From Gemmatimonadota bacterium (GTDB taxonomy: Bacteria > Gemmatimonadota > Gemmatimonadetes > Gemmatimonadales > GWC2-71-9), in assembly GCA_016874005.1 (NCBI GenBank), contig VGVQ01000015.1, positions 36,666-100,665 on the forward strand: a stretch of DNA of 64,000 bases, written 5' to 3'. This document shows, piece after piece, positions 18,402 through 26,027 of the stretch; position 1 is the stretch's first letter, and each line of letters opens with the position of its first letter. A program made the position numbers and the translations under genes. The notes beneath the pieces are model-generated. The model was not told the DNA's origin and made no database searches. It was given only the letters and a program-made list of their open reading frames with translations.

Positions 18402-19333
18402 CGCCCCTTCTCCCCGACCACTCGAACGAAGACCTCCTCCAGACTCGCCTCGTCGACCTCGAACCGGCGCAATCCCAGTCGGAGCGAGGCGACCGCCTCG
18501 GGCACTTCGCGACAGGCGAGAGCGAGGTCGGCCGCCACGATCCGAAGCGTTGCGCCATCTCGATCGATGGCCTGCACCCACGGTCGCGATCGGAGCCGCT
18601 CGCAGAGCTCGGCCGCGTCGCCGTCGACCACGATGCTGATCCGTTCGGTGGCGGCCCGGCGCTTGAGATCGGCCACGGTGTCGAACGCCGCCAACCGGCC
18701 CCGGTCGAGAATCGCCACGGTGTCGCAAACCCGCTCGACGTCGGCCAGAATGTGGGTCGAAAAGAACACCGTGGTACGACCGCGGAGCGAGGCGATCATC
18801 TCGAGCACCTCCCGCCGCCCGATCGGATCGAGGGCGCTGGTCGGTTCATCCAGCAGCAGCAGATCGGGCGCCCCAACAAGGGCCTGGGCCACGCCCAAGC
18901 GCTGCTTCATCCCCCGAGAATAGCCCCCGATCCGGGTGCTCACCCCGTTCAGGCCGGCCAAGTCGAGCAGCGCCTCCACCCGGCCCGGCAAGGTCGCGAC
19001 GTCGACGCCCACCAATCGTCCCGCGAAGCTCACGAACTCCGCCGCCGTCATCCACGGATAGAAACCGGGGACATCGGGAAGGAACCCGATCCGCCGGCGG
19101 ATTTCGGTGCCCCGCTCGCCAAGGTCGACCCCGAAGACCGAGGCCGTCCCCGAGGTCGGCCGAGCCAAGCCGGTGAGGATGCGCAGCAGGGTGGTCTTCC
19201 CGGCCCCGTTCGGCCCCAGAAACCCGAACACCGACCCGGCCGGAACGTCGAACTCGACCCGGTCGAGCGCGGTGGCGTTGCCGAACCGCTTGGTGAGTGC
19301 CCGGACCGAGACGGCCGGAGTCGGGGTGCTCAT
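18398..19333 (-). CDS. ABC transporter ATP-binding protein
   Basis: 311 residues. Walker A G-P-N-G-A-G-K-T-T (about residues 40-48), signature Y-S-R-G-M-K-Q-R (about 135), Walker B L-L-L-L-D-E-P-T (about 155), and the H-loop H-I-L-A-D-V-E near 191. The C-terminal 90 residues form the extra domain common in CcmA/NatA-type ABC-2 ATPases. The ATG at 19333 overlaps the stop of the upstream gene. It energises the permease encoded next. Confidence 0.9.
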   Translation of the reverse strand: MSTPTPAVSVRALTKRFGNATALDRVEFDVPAGSVFGFLGPNGAGKTTLLRILTGLARPTSGTASVFGVDLGERGTEIRRRIGFLPDVPGFYPWMTAAEFVSFAGRLVGVDVATLPGRVEALLDLAGLNGVSTRIGGYSRGMKQRLGVAQALVGAPDLLLLDEPTSALDPIGRREVLEMIASLRGRTTVFFSTHILADVERVCDTVAILDRGRLAAFDTVADLKRRAATERISIVVDGDAAELCERLRSRPWVQAIDRDGATLRIVAADLALACREVPEAVASLRLGLRRFEVDEASLEEVFVRVVGEKGR

Positions 19334-19641
19334 GGCTTCTTGTCGGAGTAGATCCGGTCGAGCGCCCGCTGTCGATCGTCGGCCGAGCGACTCGGGCTCC
19401 GATCGCTCACCGCCAGGGGCGCCGATCTTCCCAAGGCCAGATAGAGGATCGCCCCAACCAGGTTGCCGACGACGATCAGCAGAACCCAACGCCACTTCTT
19501 CCCACCGGGGACGCTCAGCCGTCGGCTCAGGTCGTAGAGGCAGTACAGCTGCAGTGAGAGCTGGGTGGCGAGCAGCGCCAAGAGGGCCACCACCGCCGGA
19601 ATGGGCAGCCCTCCGAGGGCCGAAGAAATCTTCTCGAGCAC
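19330..19641 (-). CDS. PLDc_N domain small membrane protein
   Basis: 103 residues, started at the GTG at 19641 because AGGAGG lies 10 nt upstream. Two hydrophobic helices (about residues 13-32 and 50-70) flank a Y-C-L-Y-D-L motif and a basic K-K-W-R-W stretch, which match the phospholipase-D nuclease N-terminal (PLDc_N) domain. This short domain usually sits in front of cardiolipin synthase or next to ABC-2 transporters. Here it is the first gene of a three-gene operon with ATGA overlaps. Function unknown. Confidence 0.7.
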   Translation of the reverse strand: MLEKISSALGGLPIPAVVALLALLATQLSLQLYCLYDLSRRLSVPGGKKWRWVLLIVVGNLVGAILYLALGRSAPLAVSDRSPSRSADDRQRALDRIYSDKKP

Positions 19642-19664
19642 GGGATTCGATCCTCCTGGTGCGG

Positions 19665-22284
19665 CTACCCCGCGTGGGCCGCGGAGAGCCGGGTCAACAC
19701 GGCCGCGAGATCGGGCTTCTGGTCGAGCACCGGCCGGAGCGGGTCGCCCGCCATCGCTTCCATCCGCGCCACGGCGGTCTTGATGGTGTAGTCGTACCGG
19801 CGCCGGTCCAGCTCCTCGTCGACTTCGTCCCACTCGAGCGGCATCGATACCGTGGCGCCCGGTAACGGTCGGACGCTGAACGGCGAAACGATCAGCTGCC
19901 CGTGCCGATTCTGGAGGTAGTCGATGTAGACCTTGTCGCCGCGTTTCTGGATCTGCCTGGTGATCGTGGCGATGTCCCGATGCTCCTTGATCACCAGCCG
20001 GGCGATCAACTCACCTAACGTTCGGGACTGCTCGTAGGTGCATTGCCGCCCGAGCGGGATCATGATGTGCAGTCCGGTCTTGCCGGTGGTCTTGACGTAG
20101 TGCGGCAGCGCCACCGAGGCGCAGAGCCGATCCACCGTCTTGGCCACCGCCACCACCGCCGAGAACGGGGCGTCCTTCGGGTCCAAGTCGATCACGCACC
20201 AATCGGGCAGCTCGAGCGACCCGATCCGGCTCTGCCAGATGTGAAGCGGGATCGTCCCCGAGTTCGCCAGGTACACCAACGTTTCGACGTCATCGCAGAC
20301 GAAGTACCGGATGTCACGCTGGGTGTCCTCGCTCCAGATCGGCACCGTCCGGATCCACTCGGGAGCGAACTCCGGCGCGTCCTTCTGATAGAACGACTTC
20401 CCGTCGATCCCGTCGGGGTACCGGGTCAGGACCACCGGCCGGTTGATCAGATAGGGCAACAGCCAGGGCGAGATCGCCCGGTAATAGTCGATCAGGTCAC
20501 CCTTGGTGTATTTCTCGGCGGGCCAGAAGACCTTGCCCAGGTTCGAGAACGCCACCGTCTTGGCGACCGGGGCCGGCGGCGCCGGCGCCGGAGGATCGTC
20601 GGCCGCGGCGGCGGGCGACCCCGACCCCTGGCGATCGCAGTCCGAGGGCCGCTTGTCGTCGCGGAGCCTGAGAAACGTCGGATGGCGCAAGACCCCGTCG
20701 GGGGTCCATTCGGTATAGCGGACCTCGCACACCAGTCTGGGCTCGACCCAGGTCGTCGTCTTGGTCTCGGGAATCAGGTCGGCCGGGCGCGGTTCGGCCT
20801 CGGCGGCAACCAAGGGACCGTCGCAGGGAGCCGTCGCCCGAATGTCCTGATCCAGCAGGGCTCGGATGTCCGCCAGCAAGCGATCATCGAAACCGGTCCC
20901 CACCCGTCCGGCGTAGACGAACCGCCCCCCCCACCAAGTCGGCCAGCTGCAAGGCTCCGAACCCCGCCCGGCCGCCTCGCGGCTCGGTGTACCCAACGAT
21001 CGCGAAGTCCGCCGTTCGCTCCGCCTTGAGCTTGAGCCACGCCGGCGACCTCCCCGCGCGATAGGGCGCGTCGGCCTTTTTCGCCACGATCCCTTCGAGC
21101 CCCATCTTGCCGACCTGCTCGAGGAACGCGGTGCCCTCGGTCTCGATGTGGTCGAGGTAGCGGATCGGACCGAGCGGGGGGAGGATCCGCTTGAGCAGCC
21201 GCTTCCGCTCGACCAGGGGCAATCCCCGGAGATCGAAATTCTCGAACCCGAGGAAGTCGAAGACGAAAAAAGTGGCCGGCAACTCGATCGCCGCCCGCCG
21301 GATCTCGATCGGCTTGGAGAGCCGCCCCCGCCGCTGCAGCAGCGAGAAGCTCGGCTTCCCCGCGGGGTCGAGCACCACCACTTCACCGTCGAGCACCACG
21401 TTCTCGAGCGGCAATGCCTTGACCGCCTTGGCGATCTCGGGGAACACGGCGGTGTAGTCGGCCTGGCTCCGGGTGAACAACTGCGATTCGCCCAGGCGAT
21501 GATTGGCGACCAACCGGTAGCCGTCGAGTTTGAGCTCGAAGAGCCACCCGTCCCTGGTGAATACCTGATCCGACGGCTCGGCCAGCATCACCTCGACCGT
21601 GGCCGCCTCGACCGCTCGGCGGGGCACCCCAAGCCGGACCAAATCCTCCCGAAGCACGTCGGCGGGAGTGCGGCCCGCTTTCCAATCCTCCACGGTGAGG
21701 CCCGAGAGCACCGACTCCTGAGGGAACTCCTCGCCCGGACTCTTGGCCCAACGGTCGCGCTCCTTGATCAGGAGCCAGTCCTTCTCGCTCTTCTTGATTT
21801 TCACCAGGGTCCAGCGGCCATGCAGCTTGTAACCCTTGAGCTCGAACAACAGCTTGCCCTTCTCGAGCCCGGCCTTGGGATCCTCGAGCGGCACCCACTC
21901 TCCCCGATCCCAGACCACCACCGCGCCGGCTCCGTAGTTGCCCTCCGGGATCATCCCCTCGAAGTCGCCGTATTCGAGTGGATGGTCCTCGACCCGCACC
22001 GCGAGGCGCTTGTCGGCCAGGTCGTATGAGGGGCCCCGCGGCACCGCCCACGACTTGAGGACGCCGTCCATCTCGAACCGGAAGTCGTAGTGGAGCTGGC
22101 GGGCGGCGTGTTTGTGAACGACAAACAAGCCGCCGGGCGCGGCGGCCGGCGCGGCCTCACCGCCGAATGGCTCCGGGGTGCGGTCGGTGGACCGCTTGGC
22201 CCGGTACGCAGCCAGCTGGTCGGCGGGTGTCTCGGCCGGCGCTGAGCCGGGCCCTGGCCCGGATGGCGGTTCGGGGTCGGTCAT
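19665..22284 (-). CDS. ligD: DNA ligase D (PE-LIG-POL), frameshifted in this sequence
   Basis: Corrected length about 872 residues. From the ATG at 22284: phosphoesterase domain (about 50-180) with H-Y-D-F-R-F-E-M-D-G and E-D-H-P-L-E-Y-G; ATP-dependent ligase domain with the nucleophile K252 in E-L-K-L-D-G-Y-R; then OB-fold and a primase-polymerase domain (about 550-870). The domain order is that of Pseudomonas LigD, not the mycobacterial POL-PE-LIG. At 20925-20932 the plus strand has eight C (minus-strand G8): the reading frame breaks there, inside the OB region just before R-F-V-Y-A-G-R-V-G-T-G-F. Removing one base restores a continuous protein, so it is either a sequencing error or a real frameshift. 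LigD seals and fills double-strand breaks with Ku, which is encoded 2.2 kb away. Confidence 0.85.
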
Positions 22285-22299
22285 GGGCGATCCGAGTCA

Positions 22300-22305
22300 A
22301 TAATA
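22300..22305 (-). promoter_or_regulatory. -10 element of ligD
   Basis: The minus strand reads GG-TATTAT, 15 nt before the ligD ATG at 22284. This implies a leader of only about nine bases. No -35 consensus. Confidence 0.45.
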
Positions 22306-22407
22306 CCGCCTCGGCTGCGTTTGTTTGATGTCGTTTGCGTTCAATTGGTTACCGCGACCCACCGCCGCGCGGCGAGCTTGTGGTCCCTCGACGAACGCGA
22401 GGTAAAC

Positions 22408-22437
22408 TTGACGCCGATACCTGTGTCCACATATTAT
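22408..22437 (+). promoter_or_regulatory. toxin-antitoxin promoter, leaderless
   Basis: -35 TTGACG (22408-22413), 18-nt spacer, -10 TATTAT (22432-22437). The start codon of the antitoxin follows after 6 nt, so the mRNA would start at or next to ATG. The -10 lies inside the palindromic operator. Confidence 0.7.
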
Positions 22438-22443
22438 GTGGAC
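22425..22443. promoter_or_regulatory. toxin-antitoxin operator palindrome
   Basis: GTCCACATA-T-TATGTGGAC: a perfect 9-bp inverted repeat with one central base, covering the -10 box and ending directly before the antitoxin ATG. It is where a ribbon-helix-helix antitoxin would bind to repress its own operon. Confidence 0.65.
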
Positions 22444-22671
22444 ATGAACATCACGCTGTCCGTGGATCAGCGCCTGGTGGAGCGAGCCCGCAAGGCCGCC
22501 GAGGCGATGGGCAAGAGCCTGAACCAGGCCATCCGCGATTATCTGGCCTACCTGGCCGGGGAGGGCGAAATGGAAGCCGAGTTGAAGGAACTCGCCGTCT
22601 TGTCGATGGAGGCCAAGGGGCATTCGCGCGGGGTGCGAATCGACCGAGCGTCGCTCCATGAGCGCACGTAG
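22444..22671 (+). CDS. antitoxin, ribbon-helix-helix type (VapB-like)
   Basis: 75 residues. The N-terminal M-N-I-T-L-S-V-D beta strand and the following A-R-K-A-A-E-A-M-G-K-S-L-N-Q-A-I helix pair fit a ribbon-helix-helix DNA-binding domain; the C-terminal part should neutralise the toxin. The start at 22444 follows the operator with no leader. The last 14 nt overlap the PIN toxin gene, so the two are co-translated. Likely autorepressor of the operon through the palindrome at 22425-22443. Confidence 0.75.
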   Translation: MNITLSVDQRLVERARKAAEAMGKSLNQAIRDYLAYLAGEGEMEAELKELAVLSMEAKGHSRGVRIDRASLHERT

Positions 22672-23074
22672 CTTCTTCGACACCAACATCCTGGTCTACA
22701 CCGACGACGTGGACTCGCCGGTCAAGCAGGAGCGCGCCCTGGCGCTCCTCGCCGACCACCGGCGGCGCCGGACCGGGGTCCTGTCGACCCAGGTGCTCCA
22801 GGAGTACTTCGTCGCCACCACCACGAAGCTTCGGGTCGATCCCGCCATCGCGCGGCGGAAGCTCGAGCTGTTCGGCCGTTTGGAACTGGTGGCGATCGGC
22901 AGCGACGATATCCTCGGCGCGATCGACCTCCACCGGCTTCATCGGTTGTCGTTCTGGGAGGCGTTGGTGGTCCGCGCCGCGCTGGCCTCCGGCTGCACCC
23001 GGCTCTACTCGGAAGATCTCCAACCCGGGTGGCGACTCGACGGCGTCACCGTGGTCAACCCCTTCACCGACTAA
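22658..23074 (+). CDS. PIN domain toxin (VapC-like ribonuclease)
   Basis: 138 residues. PIN-domain acidic residues are present: D8 in F-F-D-T-N-I-L-V, E49 in L-Q-E-Y, an E in S-F-W-E-A-L (usually D) and the final Y-S-E-D-L. These coordinate Mg2+ for RNA cleavage. It overlaps the antitoxin by 14 nt. Its stop overlaps that of the convergent rho gene: the four bases CTAA at 23071-23074 give TAA on one strand and TAG on the other. VapC toxins usually cut tRNA or rRNA; the target here is unknown. Confidence 0.85.
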   Translation: MSARSFFDTNILVYTDDVDSPVKQERALALLADHRRRRTGVLSTQVLQEYFVATTTKLRVDPAIARRKLELFGRLELVAIGSDDILGAIDLHRLHRLSFWEALVVRAALASGCTRLYSEDLQPGWRLDGVTVVNPFTD

Positions 23075-24354
23075 CGCCCCAACGCCCCGATCAGCTCGGC
23101 GTTGGTGGGGTAGCGTTTGAGGTCGACCAGCAAGTCCGTCATCGCGGCGATCGGAGTCTGGCGGTCGATCCGCCGGCGGATGACATGGGCGGCGGCCAGT
23201 GCTTCGGCGCCAAGCAACAGTTCCTCTCGCCGGGTTCCGCTCGCCACGATGTCGATCGACGGGTACACCCGCCGGTCGGCCAGCTCGCGACTGAGCACCA
23301 GCTCGCTGTTGCCGGTCCCCTTGAACTCCTCGTAGATCAGTTGGTCCATCTTGCTACCGGTATCGATCAGGGCGGTGGCGATGATGGTGAGCGACCCGGT
23401 CCCGGCCGACGGGTCGACTTTGCGGGCGCTGCCCAGAAACCGTTTGGGCCGCTCGAGCGATTGCGCGTCGACGCCGCCCGACAGGGTTCGGCCGGAGCCC
23501 TGGACGACCGTGTTGTAGGCCCGGGCCAGCCGGGTCAGCGAGTCGACGATGAGCACCACGTCGCGACCCAGCTCCACCTGCCGCCGGGCCCGTTCGATCA
23601 GCAGCTCGGCCAGCTCGACGTGCCGGCTCGGTGGGTTGTCGAAGCTCGAGGCGATCACCTCGCCCAACCCGGCCGACTCCATCTCGAAGATCTCCTCGGG
23701 CCGCTCGTCGACGAGAAAGGTGTAGAGCACCGCCTTGGGCTCGTTGGTCATCACGCCTTCCGCGATGGCCTGGAGCACCATGGTCTTGCCGGCCTTGGCC
23801 GGGGCCACGATCAGGGCGCGCTGTCCCTTGCCGAAGGGGCAAAGCAGGTCAATGACTCTGGTGGTGTAGTCGATCTGGCCTTGCCGCACCAAGCGGCACT
23901 CCAGCCGGAGCTGCTCATTGGGATGGATCGCTGGGAGCCGTTCCCATTCCCGTCGCTGATTCGACTCTTCGGGGGCCACCCCGTTGATCGAGAGCACTCG
24001 ATCCGCTCCATCGGCCTCGCCCGCTCCCCGAGCCGCATCGATCGGACCCCCGTCCCCGGGGGCCCCACCCCCACGCCCGCCCCCACTCGCGCCGCCAGCC
24101 CGGCCCGGCTCGCGACGATCTCGATGTCCGCCGCGATGACGGCGACCGCGTCGGCCGCCGCGGGCCCCGGATCCGCCCGCCGGCCGGCCGATCCCGGGTT
24201 CGATGACCAGCTCGTCGCCTGGCCTCAGCCGGTAGTGGCGAATGGTCCGTTCGGGGACTTGGGGATCTCTGGGGTCGGCGGCGTATCCGGCTTCTTTGCG
24301 GCGGAGAAAGCCGTGACCGCGGTCGGTCATGTCGAGCAGGCCGTGAATGGGCAA
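23071..24354 (-). CDS. rho: transcription termination factor Rho with an Arg/Gly-rich insertion
   Basis: About 427 residues if started at the TTG at 24354, which keeps the first OB-fold strand (G-L-L-D-M); the first ATG is at 24330. There is no N-terminal helical domain. The RNA-binding cold-shock-like domain is present (G-H-G-F-L-R and R-L-R-P-G-D), but residues about 55-118 are an Arg/Gly-rich, probably disordered segment within that domain. The C-terminal RecA-type ATPase is standard: P-A-K-A-G-K-T (Walker A), D-E-R-P-E-E, L-I-V-D-S (Walker B), Q-loop D-T-G-S-K and R-loop G-T-G-N-S-E. Rho is a hexameric RNA helicase that ends transcription. Divergent from ku. Confidence 0.9.
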   Translation of the reverse strand: MPIHGLLDMTDRGHGFLRRKEAGYAADPRDPQVPERTIRHYRLRPGDELVIEPGIGRPAGGSGARGGRRGRRHRGGHRDRREPGRAGGASGGGRGGGAPGDGGPIDAARGAGEADGADRVLSINGVAPEESNQRREWERLPAIHPNEQLRLECRLVRQGQIDYTTRVIDLLCPFGKGQRALIVAPAKAGKTMVLQAIAEGVMTNEPKAVLYTFLVDERPEEIFEMESAGLGEVIASSFDNPPSRHVELAELLIERARRQVELGRDVVLIVDSLTRLARAYNTVVQGSGRTLSGGVDAQSLERPKRFLGSARKVDPSAGTGSLTIIATALIDTGSKMDQLIYEEFKGTGNSELVLSRELADRRVYPSIDIVASGTRREELLLGAEALAAAHVIRRRIDRQTPIAAMTDLLVDLKRYPTNAELIGALGR

Positions 24355-24467
24355 GAGACTCGATGGGTGGGGGACGGGGGAGAATCGACAGACCGGGCCG
24401 TTGACGCAAGGGAGCGGCGGCCCGGCGGCCTCCTTGCCATCCGCCGGCCGGGGGAGTAGCCTAACAT

Positions 24468-24483
24468 CGCCGCTGAGGCGGCG
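24468..24483 (+). other. small hairpin in the ku leader
   Basis: CGCCGC-tgag-GCGGCG, 6-bp stem, between a TAACAT -10-like box (24462-24467) and the ku ATG at 24505. It could affect ku translation or simply reflect base composition. Confidence 0.3.
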
Positions 24484-24504
24484 TTCCACCGCCACGAGGT
24501 TGCC

Positions 24505-25305
24505 ATGCCCGCGCGTTCCATCGGTACCGCCACGATCTCCTTCGGCCTGGTCTCCGTTCCGGTCCACGTCTATTCCTCGGCCGAGTCGGCCAGCGCCATC
24601 TCCTTCAACATGCTCCACAAGAAATGCGGGACCCGCCTCAAGCAGCAGTACATCTGCCCCAAGGACGGCGAGATCGTCCCGAACGAAGAACGGGCCAAGG
24701 GTTACGAATTCGCCAAGGACCAGTACGTGACGTTCGGGCCCGAGGAACTGAAGGCGCTCGAAGAGAAAGCCACCAATACCATCGACATCGCGGAATTCGT
24801 CCCGCTCGCCACGGTGGACCGGGTCTACCTGGAGAAGGTCTATTACCTCGGGCCGGACAAGGGCGGCGACCGGGCCTACCGGCTCCTCTCCCAGGCCCTC
24901 GCCGATACCGGACGGGCAGCGTTAGGCCAGTACGCCGCCCGGGGCCAGCAACACCTGGTCCTCCTCCGGCCGATGAACGGCCTGATCGTGATGGAGCAGC
25001 TCCACTACCAGGACGAACTCAAGCCGGCCGGCGAGGTGCCGCTGGGCGAGGGCGAGGTCAGGCCGGCCAAATTGACCTTGGCCAAGCAGTTGATCGAGCA
25101 GGCCGCCAGCAACGAGTTTCACCCCGAGCGGTACCGCGACCAGGTTCGGGAACGGGTCCTCGAAGCCATCAACAAGAAAGTCGAGGGCCAGGAGATCACC
25201 TCGGAGCCAGCCCAGGACGGCGGCGGCAAGATCATCGATCTGATGGAGGCCTTGAAGCAGAGCCTCGCCCGCGGCGCCGGCGACGGCGATCGCAAGGCCG
25301 GATGA
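24505..25305 (+). CDS. ku: Ku homodimeric DNA end-binding protein (NHEJ)
   Basis: 266 residues, normal for bacterial Ku. The opening P-A-R-S-I-G-T-A-T-I-S-F-G-L-V-S-V-P-V and the core beta-barrel motifs (F-N-M-L-H-K-K-C, Y-L-E-K-V-Y-Y-L-G-P, and the conserved V-L-L-R-P-M-N-G-L) match. It forms the ring that holds double-strand DNA ends and recruits LigD. The C-terminal tail is short and basic. The ATG at 24505 fits; the stop overlaps the DUF72 start (ATGA), so Ku and DUF72 are translationally coupled. Confidence 0.93.
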   Translation: MPARSIGTATISFGLVSVPVHVYSSAESASAISFNMLHKKCGTRLKQQYICPKDGEIVPNEERAKGYEFAKDQYVTFGPEELKALEEKATNTIDIAEFVPLATVDRVYLEKVYYLGPDKGGDRAYRLLSQALADTGRAALGQYAARGQQHLVLLRPMNGLIVMEQLHYQDELKPAGEVPLGEGEVRPAKLTLAKQLIEQAASNEFHPERYRDQVRERVLEAINKKVEGQEITSEPAQDGGGKIIDLMEALKQSLARGAGDGDRKAG

Positions 25306-26006
25306 CCTACTACGTCGGGACCAGCGGGTACGCGTTCAAGGAGTGGAAGGGCACCTTCTATCCGGCCAAGCTGCCCGATGCCGAGATGTTGCCCTGGTAC
25401 GCCTCGAAATTCAACGCGGTCGAGATCAACAACACCTTCTACCGGATGCCGCGGGAGAAGAACCTCCTCGACTGGGCGGCCGCGGTGCCCGACCGTTTTC
25501 GCTTCGCCATCAAAGCCACGCAGCGGATCACCCACCACGCCCAGCTTCGCGACGCCGGTGACTTGGTGGGGTACCTCGCTCAGACCGTGGCGGTGATGGG
25601 CCCAAAACTCGGCTCGACGCTGTTCCAGCTGCCCCCGTTTCTCAAGAAGGACCTCCCTCGTCTCGCGGACTTTCTCGAGACCCTCCCCAAGCGCTGGCGA
25701 GTCACCATCGAGTTCCGCCACCCGTCGTGGTTCGACGACGATCAGGTCCTCGAGGCCCTGAAGGCGAAAGACGTGGCGCTGTGCATCAGCGACCAGGACG
25801 AGCTTGCCGCGCCGGTGATCGCCACCGCCTCCTGGGGCTACCTCCGACTCCATCGGTTCGATTACCAGGACTCGACCATCGGCGCCTGGTCGGAGCGGAT
25901 CAAGTCGCTGCCATTCAGCGACGCCTTCGTGTTCTTCAAGCACGACCATTCGCCCGGGTCCGGGCCGCCGGTCGCGGAGAAGCTGTGGAGCGTCCTGGCC
26001 CGTTAG
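25302..26006 (+). CDS. DUF72 domain-containing protein
   Basis: 234 residues. Typical DUF72 TIM-barrel-like signature: Y-V-G-T-S-G-Y at the start, F-N-A-V-E-I-N-N-T-F-Y near 40, F-A-I-K-A near 70, F-Q-L-P-P near 110, and V-T-I-E-F-R-H-P-S-W near 137. The activity of this family (YecE-like) is not settled. ATGA overlap with ku puts it in the repair operon. The stop codon lies in the loop of a hairpin shared with the convergent gene. Confidence 0.88.
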   Translation: MTYYVGTSGYAFKEWKGTFYPAKLPDAEMLPWYASKFNAVEINNTFYRMPREKNLLDWAAAVPDRFRFAIKATQRITHHAQLRDAGDLVGYLAQTVAVMGPKLGSTLFQLPPFLKKDLPRLADFLETLPKRWRVTIEFRHPSWFDDDQVLEALKAKDVALCISDQDELAAPVIATASWGYLRLHRFDYQDSTIGAWSERIKSLPFSDAFVFFKHDHSPGSGPPVAEKLWSVLAR

Positions 26007-26019
26007 GCGGGCCAGGACG
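25991..26019. terminator. bidirectional terminator hairpin
   Basis: CGTCCTGGCCCG (25991-26002) and its complement (26008-26019) form a perfect 12-bp stem with the loop TTAGG, so the loop and stem edge contain the heptamer GTTAGGC (26002-26008). It serves the convergent ends of DUF72 (stop in the loop) and VOC. Confidence 0.65.
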
Positions 26020-26027
26020 CCGGTTGG

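Noticed and set aside
24330..24618. An extension of rho to an ATG at 24618.
   Set aside because: It would run through the ku start and its promoter and adds a low-complexity segment; TTG at 24354 fits the OB-fold start.
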